The notes under the pieces are model-generated. The model was not told where the DNA came from. It did no database searches and saw only the letters and a list, made by a program, of their open reading frames with translations. DNA of 64,000 bases. It comes from Phoronis australis (taxonomy: Eukaryota > Phoronida > Phoronidae). The position numbers and the translations under genes are program-made. Shown one piece after another: positions 1 to 12,100 of this stretch (positions are counted from its first letter, which is position 1; each line of letters opens with the position of its first letter). The stretch lies in NCBI GenBank assembly GCA_002633005.1, contig NMRA01000048.1, positions 672,148 to 736,147 on the forward strand. The letters are read 5' to 3'.

Positions 1-671
1 AGAATCATTCAATACAATACAGAAACGTATGAAAATTTTCCTCAAATGTTTGTTGACAAACATAATTGAGGATTTCTTCGATTTTCTGAAGTACAAGTCT
101 TAACTCTGAAACTGCGAATCGAAGTTGCATCAGAATTCAGACTGGAGATTGGCAAACCAGAGAAAAAGCTCAGTCTAAGAAAAAGGCTCATTAAGGCTAG
201 TTCCGTAACTGCACTGCGTATGATAACTATGTATAGGAATTTCCCAATGTTTGCATCAAAAAATTATGAAGTCCAAGCCCAAGGCATTCAAATCAAAAAA
301 TCTGAACTCTCCTGTAAATATTAGACACATTGTGACTCAATACATGCTTTGGAAAGTCATGCTTTCATTCGAACTCAGTCAAGGTCATCATGTCTCACTT
401 GAGGTTGGAAATTAAGGTGATCTACTTGAAATGATACTGACCTAATACAGCACATAAGTAGTTTCTGTACAAAAACACGATGTAATGTTTCCTACCTTTT
501 ATGAGAATCTTGACATTTAGTGACAACCTTATGGGTTCAGTAACAGTTATACCTTGTTAAGGCAAAGATACATTAGTGACCATTTAGTCTCGCCCACAGA
601 CCAGAGACATATTAGTCACACCCATACAATATCTTCATGGAACTCTGTCTATCACATATTCTAAGACATTC

Positions 672-786
672 TTGTCATATTCTAGCCATGACTAATTACT
701 TTGTCACATTCTAGTCATGACTAATTACTTTGTCACATTCTAGCCATGACTAATTACTTTGTCACATTTTAGTCATGACTAATCAT
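672..786. repeat. 29-bp tandem repeat, about 4 copies
   Basis: The motif TTGTCACATT..TAGYCATGACTAATTAC recurs with a 29-bp period (starts near 673, 702, 731 and 760), with single-base C/T changes between copies. It lies in the flank downstream of ENGase. No function is evident. Confidence 0.85.
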
Positions 787-3092
787 TTAGTCACAGGCGC
801 ATATTAGTCATGACTAAGCTGGGGTAAAGTTTGATTTCTTGACACTATTGTTGCATTTCATTGTTGAATAGTTTGCCTCAATCAGCTACTGTTTTAATGA
901 GAAGAAAATGAACAGATAAGTGTGTGTAATTTAGACTAAATATCGATGAACAAAAATCCCTTGAAGTGTGGTGACTACATGGTAATTTTGGTAGCCAACA
1001 GTTTCCTTCACTCATGAAGTGTAAATACCGGTAGTTATTTACAGTTTGCGTCATTCATGGAGAGTGGTGATAAAATGGCATGCTTGAGGGATTGCATTTC
1101 TACTTTGTGGTGACATAAGATGATGCGAAGTCAAGTTCAAGGTTCACTTGACTTAAGTAGACATTTCAATGATCAAATATTTTTCTTGTGAAACTAAATT
1201 GTTGCAAGGATCATTGGAATGGAAAGTAATGAAAATCCACTCAAAGCATTAACTTAGTTACAAAATAGCTCCAATACGAGTATCAACTGTTGTGATGGCA
1301 CAATGAATGTTATTGTTAGGTATGATCAGAAAAATGCGACTATTACTTATAATGCTTCAAAGAACTTGAGCTAGTTCGTGATTGGGTGTGAAATAATCTG
1401 AGACATTTTGCATATTTTTGCATTGTCTAAATGTACACCAAAGAATATGTGCACCCTGAAATCTTGAAATTTCAGCATCTGACTTCTTGCATAAGAAATC
1501 TGATTACTCTTCTGGATTGTGCTTCAATTTGTTGTGCTATTTTGTGATAATCTCTTGTTAGCTTTATTTGGCTGTTGGCATAAAATGTTAAAATAATTTT
1601 TGGTGATAATAAAACTTGAAAATGAAGGCATGCTTGTAGACAAGGGGTGTTCGACGGGTGGAAAAGTGGCACTCCCGCCAGCAACCGAAGTTTTCTGAAG
1701 AAACTGACCTCTGAGCAGTTTTGGTCAGTCTCGTCTGGTCCAATTTTATTATTGATTCTGAATTATCAGGGTTGAATGACATTCTGGGGAATAGACGAAT
1801 TAGCAATGACCTGGTGGTGGGGTGGGGAGTAAAGCCAAAAGTCCACCAACCTCTAGTGTTAGACCTGCCGTAATTATACTAAAAGTTAGCAGATGGAATG
1901 TTTGATAGTTGAGTTAACAATATTTATTTGATAAATGACCCAAGTTTGCTTTGTCACATTTATTAAGAAAATAAAAGCTCAATAAAATATTTACTTTGAA
2001 GTTTGTTAAACCAGTGCAGCAACGTATTTATTGCACGCTGAAGTGGCATATCAACCCAGATTCCATCAAAGAAGTGAACTTTTGATTTAAACCACTCACA
2101 GCCATAAAATTGGTGTCTACCTTAATCCTGGGTTTGCAAAGAACTGACAGTTTGTTATTCCACACTAAGAGCATAGTAAGCTGACGTGGTGACCAGTCAA
2201 CGTGAAGAGCCTGATCCAGACCAATAAGTAACTATCAATTCTGTTGAAGTCCTTAAATCGCCGACAATTAAACTAAGGAACAGTTTGAAACCAATGTCAT
2301 AACAATAAGACATCTAAGTCAAAAGTTGAATTTTTTCATGGAAGGCTGGTTTATCACCAATATTTTACTAAAAACACTCGGAAACTATTTGACAATCACA
2401 TTTATCTACAGCTCATATAGGGAATGGAGAGCTCGAATGCTTCATTGGTAATGAATTTGATATCTAATTGGTTCAATTAGTATGCCTTAAAAACTTCACT
2501 TAACAAACACTCTCCTAAAATTTACAGTCATGAATAACCGGAAAGTGGTGTTTAAGACAGACGAGACAATTTGGCTGCTAAGGTAATTTCCTCCTATCTA
2601 AAATTCTGCAATATTTTCATGAGGAAAAGTGCACAAGTCTTAATGAAAAACTCTACATGAATCTTTTTCTGACAACTTAAATTGATTTGACTTTTAAAGG
2701 CGTAAAGCAGGATGTGCATCACAAAAGTGCTTTTTGTACGTGCAATATCTGCTGGCACTGCATGCTAATACATGATAAGCTGCAGATGTCATTCACAAAG
2801 AATTACATCAATCCCTGGATTGCCAGTACAAAATTCTTGTTGATATCTTTATAATTGCCAAGCAGTCATTTGCAGAAAAAGTGAACACTCACATTTAACT
2901 CAAAGCCTGTTTCAGCTGGTATGTCACAAAACTATTCGGAAGGCAGCATCTATTCAATGGAAATGTGCCTGACAGCTGTTGGATAAGTGTAACAAGATTT
3001 GTCTTTCAAGTAATACACAATTTCCCAAACTATATTTTTTGAAAGTTTAACCTTGCAGTATAGCTTTAGGGTCTCAATCTGAAAAGACCATC

Positions 3093-3098
3093 TTTAAT
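3093..3098 (-). promoter_or_regulatory. possible polyadenylation signal of ENGase (ATTAAA)
   Basis: On the minus strand an ATTAAA hexamer, the commonest variant of AATAAA, lies about 95 bases beyond the ENGase stop codon. The position fits a short 3' UTR. The hexamer is frequent by chance in AT-rich DNA, so this is only a candidate. Confidence 0.3.
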
Positions 3099-3190
3099 TA
3101 AGGTATTTTTATCATAAAAGTAAAGCCATCCATCTGCTAAAAGCTTATTTAAATGGTTCCTCCCCATCCAAGAAACAAACTGAACTTCTA

Positions 3191-6100
3191 TTAGGCATTG
3201 AATTGCACCATAGTCCCACACTGCACAGGCAGGGACAGTCCTGAACTGTGCACTGGTACAACACAGTATTGACCACTGCGCACTTCCTCACTGATCACAT
3301 ATGCACAATAGAAGGCGCTGCCCAAGTAGGTATAATTAATGTCACTGGCTCCCGTATTAGTAATGTACCACACTGTGAAATGATCCGCACAATCCTCTGG
3401 ATAAGTCCACTTCAGCAGGAGGCGATGACAGTTTTTGCCTTGTGCAGTACTCTGATCCCAAGTTTTCTCAATAGAACAAGGCAATAAACAGCAGTGTAGA
3501 TCAGTAACCACTGGAATGATATCTGGGATATCTTGCATACGTAAAACCTGTAAGTATGGGTGTAAAGACAGATAAATGAAGCACTTGTGCAAGGAAGTAC
3601 AGTATTGTAAATACCTTTATTTATCACATAAATACCATCTGTACTAATGTGAAATTCCTATTTTAGACAATCAAAACTAATCGGTGACGCTCACTTTACA
3701 AAAAGACAAGTTTATATTTTTTACTAATAGCTAATTGATTACAGACACATAACCAACTTCAATATGGTGGTATGTTCCACGCCTGAGACTGTCAAACATT
3801 ACACAAGAGTTTTAAAAGTTTATCACATTGTTTGAAAATTTAAAAACTCAAAAATTGACCAATCGCATGACAAGCTTCGTGATGGTTTTAAACTTCATGT
3901 AACGTGATTGGACAATTTTTAATCAAATTTTGAGTAAAGTTAGGTGGTCCCATAGTTAAGCCATGAGTTTGGCTTTTGTTCGGACAACTACAACACTGCG
4001 TTCAAGTCGTTTATTCCAATGATGGCGGACAATCGTGTCGCCCTCTAACGTATACAGAGTGAGTTTCTCAACACCATGTCCAGATAACAGATGGCAACGC
4101 TGATAGGAGTGTGATAAACAGAAAATCACATTTACCTGAATTTGTCCAACAAATACTTCACATTGATCGACACTGAGTTGACCAGTACTACGACAAACAG
4201 CAGTAAGGCCAGTCACATCACCCACATCTGTTAATATCTCCATTGGAACAATGTGACAACTGAAACATGGAAACACAGTGTTTATGTAATGATTCAGAAG
4301 TCGTAATATATAACTGCCTTCTATCATAAAAATGTCTCTTGATTTAGACCACTTACCATGAAGAAATTGGTTTCAAATTGTTCTTTAGTAAAATTAGAGC
4401 TCAGGGCTTCGAAAGACATGACACATTGTTATTGGTTGAGATCCAGCAGCACAACTTGGCTAGTCATGTCATGTTATTGGTTGAGATCCAGCAGCACAAG
4501 TTGGCTAGTCACGTCGTGTTATTGGTTGATATCCAGCAGCACAAGTTAGTAAGTCACACCGTGTTATGTAATTTACTCAAATACACTAGTCTTATCCAAT
4601 ACATCACAATTTCAATGTCAGATCAGTTTTACAAGCGAATGTACATTCAGCAGCAACTCATAAATGATAGAATTTTTGATGCTAAAAATATATATTAAGT
4701 ACCGCGGTAAATCAAATAACACTGAAGATAAATCAGCGAAAAACAAATTAATTTGTACACACCTGAATAGTTACGGCAACAGACTTAGACAGCTAGCAAC
4801 AGGCTAATGTAGATACTGGAGCCTTTCTTTATTGTTTTCATTGACTTGGAACGTACTCAAATTAAAGTTTTTCATATTACGTACTCCCCAGGTATTTTAG
4901 TATCTCGAAGTACAGCTTTTGTCCAGCTGAAGTTTAGCAAAATATTTATGTTACCTTTAGTAAAAATGCAGATCCCGGGTTACCTTGCAGACCTTTTTCT
5001 GTGTTCATTACTGTTTCCATGATGGGTATGCCCTCACCACGAATCAATAGAAAATGATGTAAACAGACCAACAAAATGCCCAAATCTTGGTACTGAATTC
5101 ATTTCTATAAAGCAACCACAAATGACCAGCACAGACATTATCTTTCCTCGATGGAAGTGAATGTAGAATTAAGACGAGGGCCCTTTGCTGGGCCATTTAC
5201 GTAAAAAAGACACTCCAGGGGAAGCAGTCGGGAAATAACATGGGAAATGCAAGTGATGATCAGGGATCCATATTTCTACTAAACGTAACATCAAAAACTA
5301 AATTTTGGAAATACTCTGTCATCCAGCAGAAGTGTAATTGTACTGTATTCTTGAAAATAAAGTATCACCGAAAACTCTTTAAATTATGGAAATACCTTCT
5401 TATCCAGCAGGAGTCTAATTGTGTTGTGTTTCGTAAAATGGTAGGCAGGTTCTCCTCAGCGCATGGTTGGACAACCTTTAGAGCAACTGAAACACATCCA
5501 AGAAGTGCAATAATTATACACACCGTTTTACAATACCATGCAGTTATAATTAGGTCAATTTGAAGTAGTGGCGGCAAAACTTTCATTTGAAACAATCAGT
5601 GGGCTTCATTTGGTCCATGATGTAATCATTTGCTATAAGGCATGCCAACATATCGTATTAAAGAACCAAAACAAAGAGTTCCACCCGAAAGCACGAACCA
5701 AAACAAAGTTGGCACAGCATAGGGCTTTAAGTTCTCTTTACTTGAAGTTTGTGCCAAGTACACCTGACAATGTGCTGCCTTGTACATGTCATACGTTGGG
5801 CCTATGGCGACATGTATATATTTCGATAAATCACTCACTATTCCATCATCGGTTTCTAAAACTGATGTAATACTAGGTTTATTAAATTTAACGCAAGTGG
5901 ATAGGATCGTTTCACTTAGAAAATGCGCAATGGAGACAAGTTGGAATTAGGAGCAATAGAACGAGAGAACTTATTTTAGTAAAGTTGTCAAGCACGCATA
6001 CTTCCATCTCAACCCATTATCATGTATGTAACATGAATATTTAACGTAATCTATTTTGCCTGGGGTACGGCACGAGCTATGTTGCAGAGTAAAACAAGAT

Positions 6101-9100
6101 GAGAATTGCCAATAATGTCATTTATTATGACATAAATAGAAAGAACTGAACAAGACTCTGCAAGATGGGCATGGAAAAAACGCAACCGGAGTGTACAATG
6201 AATAGCCCAGAAAGATGGAACCAAAACAAAAGAACTGCCTGAAGGGCCTAAGAAAAAGTACAGAACATAAACACAAAACTTGAAAATACCTAACAGGTAA
6301 TGGATATGCGAAAAAGGTGACCAGACACCCGGGATAGGGGGGTGGGAAAAAATGCAGAGAACAAAATTAATGTAGGTCTTGTTGACGACGAGATAGGTGG
6401 CTGAATGAGCTAGACCACTTTGAACCGAACAAAGGAGATATGGGTGACCAATCAGGTGTCGTGTAGAGAAATGTATGAATACAAAAGTAGACCCTTGAGG
6501 CTATAAATAGTGATGAGTAATGAAAAATAAACCCTAAGGGTTGATATCAAAATAAGGAGATAAATGGCAAAATGATGATAAATGCATTTAACAAGTTAAA
6601 TTTAATTTAACAAAGTTTTTCTCTATACCATCTTTGTATCGATGTTCAACATAATTCTAAAAGTAACGATAAGAGTTGTACGATAGGAAATACAGCTTGG
6701 GAAAATTGTTTTATCACACTACAAAAAGTCTCAAATAAGCAAAAACATTTTTTCCAGTTAAGTTAACAGTTCATTTCATTTAAGAAAAAAACAATCCACT
6801 GTTAAAGTAATTTCTAACAACTACTGAAAACCCTCTCACCACCACTTGTGTTTGTGTGCGTATCCATATCTGACTGGCTGCTTGTAAGCAAGACACTCAT
6901 GCCATTACTTGTTTCTAGACACAAATCAAGCTGTGTACCACAGGACATCATTGAATGTACACAGACAAACAGATCATCATCTAGGACAGGAATGCTTAGG
7001 TTGAATAGTCTGCAAAATGTGCATGTAAAATTGAAGTATATATCAACAATAATTAAAAATACCATACAGTACATGAGATGAAGGTTGTCCTTGACATATC
7101 TTATGCTCAACTGAGACATCAAAAGCAGCAGAACACTAGAAAATTTGACAATTATAAAATTTGTACATATTAAAGCAACATTTTGGCAAAGACATTAGGA
7201 GGACATTTGCACAAATAAGTTTAAATATCGATGACTAAACATGGAAAATACATGACAGATATTAAATGACAGTTTGAAGGAAAACAATTTAAAAATGGGA
7301 AATTTTTAGGGTATCAAACAAAATTGGTCAGAATATTCACAAAAATAATGCTTGAAGTATTTATTAAAATGAAAAATTTGATGATATCTATAACAGCTGC
7401 AACAGTCACACTGTTATCACATATCCAAGGATGTTTTTTTCAAAAATCAAAACACCTGTTGAGTACATACAAGAGAAAACCAACCTAAATTTCACCTCCC
7501 CATCTTTGAATTTTCCCTGAAGTCGGAGACAATGCCCACCATTATATGCAAGATCTGAACACAGGTCAGCAGACATAGAGTCACCATGACTACTGAGATT
7601 GAACAATACGTCTGGCTGCTGTTGTTGTAAACTAAGGTTTGACCATGGAGAGCCCTTTACTAACTGCAAGACAATAACAAAAATCATTCAATTCAGTAAA
7701 CAAATGAAAGGAAATTTCTTATTATTAAGTACTTGGTCAGCTATTACACCACTGGCTCACTTATGAATTTCCAAACTGACCAGGAGAAGTGGGGTAAAAC
7801 TGCCATAACACCTGAAGCCTTGATCATGGAAAACCTAAACGTCGAATTCTAAAAAATCAAACATTCTCGCTGTGTAGTAAAAAGTCAGTGCCATGACACT
7901 GAGAGTCTCGTATTTGCCACCAGTAAGCCATATTTAATAAAACTTACTTTGACTACATTAGTCAAAAGTATGAATGGATAATAAGAACACAGTAATTAAC
8001 AGTTTAATATTCATACATCACCAAAGTGATAAAATCTGTCTCCATATCCAGCACAAAATGAAGTGATGATCGGCAAGTGCTTTGGTTTCATAGACAAGCA
8101 ATGAGACTTGAGCAGTGTCCAGAACCTGAAAGAAATAACCACACATCAACTGTGCATTGTCACCACACCACACATCAACTGTGCATTGTCACCACAAACT
8201 TAAAGTAAATATATCCAATAACATCAACAGTAATTCTATTAACTAACTGAATTCATCACTCCAGCACAACTCACAAGGCTTAGTGACATTCTCTTGAGCT
8301 TGAAAATGCCCTTTGAAGATAAAGAGACCATCCAATAAACTGTCAAAACAGTTTGCTGCAAACTTTTAGAGAATGCTGGCAGAGGCAGTTAAGGCAAATC
8401 AGAGTGACTTGTTCAGTAAAATTGTTCTATTGTTAATATACAATAACAAAAATCAGTAATTCTACCTTTAATCCACAAGAAGTTTAAATGAAATATATTT
8501 TTTGTCACATGCAACTGGAAAATGCTTTTTTAAAATTATCCATCCACACACCTAATGCTATTAGGAAAGTACATAACTAAAATTAAAATGATGTAATACA
8601 GGCATACCGAATATTACCAGATTGGCTCACGGCATAAATGAGCAAAATTTGAGAATGTGTGATAAATCAAAAGTGGGCATCAACAATTTCAGACAAAAAT
8701 AATTGTCAAAACTGATTTTATTCATTTTTGAACGCCTTCCAACATTGCAGTGAATTGGCAAAACATTGCATGTTGGGAGCTATGATGGAAAATTTTGATG
8801 AAATGTTAAAGTATTTGTCAGTGCTACATCTATTTCATTAAAAATTAAGAAAATATATTTCACTAATCAGCCGTATCGAGTCCTAAATTGGTGAGATTTT
8901 ACTGTACACATAGCAAAAAAAATCTATCCTTTTGCACACTGTGTTTTATTCCAAAGAACATCATCAATTGTCAGTCTTGTCAATCAAGGCTGATTAAACC
9001 GGGTTACAAACCAACCTATTACTGTTATCTCTCAAGTTTTTCTTGTCCTGTGTCTCGTACACCCAGCCTGGAGCAAATATGGCTACAGACAGATTGTTGA

Positions 9101-12100
9101 CTCTGGCAGCATTTATAGCCTGAGAAACATACAGACAGGTATTAACAGTTTTTAAAATGAAATGTGGAAATTGCAAAATGGATGAATTCAGGGGTGAGAT
9201 GGACATTAACAGATGCATTGCCATTTCACCCCTGCAACATATAGTGCACCCCTGCAACATATATTGCACCCCTGCAACATATATTGCACAATTATAAAGT
9301 GTGTCCCAGGTCTTTATTTAGTTAAGGGAAGATTTGTTGTGTAGTTTTGAAAGAGTAAAGAGGATATTTCTCTATACTGGAAAGATGAAACCAGAATAAT
9401 ACACTTTCCTCTATATTCATATTTATACGTGAAACGTTTAAGTCGATGTGATAAGCTTGACAAAACTTTATTCATGAACTTTCTGCAGCAACATCATTTA
9501 AATAACTTGAGAAAGCATCAAACGAGTTCCTTGAAATGGATCTGATTAGTTTTAGCTCAGATGTTCTGTAGTCTCTATTACTGTAATATTGACCAGAAGT
9601 CTGCATTTACGTAACCTCAAAATCTGCCTGTATGCAAAATACAAATTCAAAAATAAATTTTAATCTCGTTTTGTATGACACATTTACATAACGTATAATT
9701 GGGTATTAAATAACGGATAAAACATTTTATGAACTAGTTAAAGTTCAGGGCATTGTTTAAGGGACGATTTACTTCTGACTTAACTTGATCATGCTTCACA
9801 CAAATTATGCATTTATGATGCTGAACCAAGGCAAATGAGTATGTGGTAGTAGATAGTTTGTCACAAAGACAGAGCCTCATTTGGCATACCATGTTTGTGT
9901 TAAACCCTCCTCCACCCATCATTCCTCGGCCAAACACATCTATCCCTACGTAGACATCCTCTAGTCGGTTCTGTGATGAGGCCAGTTCAGCAGACTGTTT
10001 TAAGTTCTCCGCCTTCCAAGTGTAGTTCAGGAATATTCCATCACAAGCATCGAAGAAAATGCTTTTGGAAAACAATCAATTAAAAAAAACATAAATGAAC
10101 CCAGTTATATTAATATAGAAAATCATTGTGAGCAGTCTTTAGATATGAAGCTAGAAAGTTCAAATGAAAAAAAGAAAGAACAAAGACAACTGTACTGTCA
10201 ATGAACAATAAATAACCAATAGACAACTAGCCAAGTTTACACAGTGTCTCTTGTATCACAAGATTCCAAATCTTTTTGAATAATATGCATGCTTCTGTAC
10301 AACTAGTGTTTTGACTTTCTTACATAAAATTGCTTTACAAACTCATTATGCACACAGCACATCTTCAAACCCTGAAACATCCAATTACCTGTTGGCACTA
10401 TTTAATTCATTCTGCCATTTTAGTTTACCAGATGAGATGACACTGTCGTACCAGATGACCAGCGAGTTGGCCTTGCATGAATGCATACTGCTGGTTAGAT
10501 ATTCCACAAACTGACGGAGTGTCTCTACCCTATCGGGCTGGAAATAAATGACAGGCACTGACAAAATTAAAATGATTGTGTGAAATTGGTGTGCAACAAC
10601 CAAACAAAACTTGGCTGTTATGAATGCAGATATGGTTAACTTCACAGAAAATTCATTGGCCTCGTAATCTGTCTAAAATTTGACATCTTATTCCATTTTA
10701 CCAGGGGTCTGTTTCATGAAAGTGACTTAAGACTAAAGACAGAGATTTGGTCTTACCACTTCCCAATTAGTGAAAAAGGTTTAGACAGTCAAGCAGTTGT
10801 GTGCATTGCAGTGTAGAAATAATTTAAAGAAATTATTTCATTAACTGCCACCTATGTGTATGTTCTCTGAGACTTTGGACTTATGCACAAGTGAGATTTA
10901 ATCTTTTTTCAGGAGTAAATTTCTGAATTAAGTCTTAAGTCACTTTTCATGAAACGAACTTTAGTTTAAATGTTATAATAACTAGGACTGCACTATTACT
11001 GTTACACTACTACTGTAACAGCAGTTTTCAACATCAACTAGAAAGACCTTGACAGAATTCTACCACACTCTGCCAAACTTGAATAAACATCTTACCAGAA
11101 ATATATGGAAGTGTAATCAAACTTTTATCACGTTAAAATAGGGTTTTTGTTGAACTTCTGTAGGAATTTAATGTGATGCCCTTAAGCATAGACACTAATT
11201 GTTTATTTATGAATGGACGGGCTCAGTAATTTGTTGCAATTTCGACAACGTGCATGGAGAAAATACGTGTCAAGATTCAGTTAGCGTAGAAATGGATTCT
11301 AGTTGAAAAGGAATTATAATTTAATATGTAGACATGGGATTTGTGTGCCAAAACTATTGAATTTCTGCATTATCCAGTTTATTTTTCACTCTGAAATTAA
11401 TCAAAAAGCTAAAAAACCCTTTCATTTCACTTGATTTAAGAGGGAAGCGGCCATTTTGATGTTACATTTACTACTGTAACAATTACAGATCCCAGGTTAT
11501 CTTCCAGACATTTTTCTCATTAATTACTATTCCGCTGGCATATATATACTCTCCATTCAACAAAAGAAATTGAAGCAAATGACCCACGTCTTGGTTCTTC
11601 ATTTATTTCCATTGAGCAAACATGAATGACCAATACAGACTGTATTTAGTCACACATTTTGTTTGCTCAATGGACATTTCCTAGATGTGGACCTTTTGCT
11701 GGGCCATTTGCGATACTCTCCATTGTTAAAAGCACAGCCAAAACACCCCAAGAGAATAATAGCAATTGACTTGGAAAATCCCTCTCTACCTCCGATGAAA
11801 AACAAATGCATTTCCCCTTTAAGCTTCTATTTTTTTCCGAAACAAAATCAAATAATTCCATTCTGAAAATTTCAAATTAGAAGTCAAAAGTTGAAAAGAA
11901 AGTGCTTGACAAGAGAGCAAAACTTGGCAAAATGAACAATGAAAAATGAGTACGATGACAATGAGGGAAGATGTAAGGATGGTGATGATAATTTAGAGAC
12001 ATAGTCCAGTACATCTACACAGACCTCAATCTCGTTCTCAATGTTGATGAGCCATCCATCAAATCCCAAGTGACAAGCTATGTCCACCAACTGATCAGCT

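Larger units (their letters stand above)
1..3190. other. non-coding flank downstream of ENGase
   Basis: No open frame here resembles a known protein; the short ORFs lack homology signals and splice context. It contains the 29-bp tandem repeat listed separately and, next to the ENGase stop codon, the presumed 3' UTR of that minus-strand gene. The rest is AT-rich single-copy-looking sequence. Confidence 0.5.

Noticed and set aside
3248-3487. Plus-strand ORF overlapping the ENGase last exon
   Set aside because: It is the antisense shadow of the ENGase C-terminal exon, which has splice and homology support.
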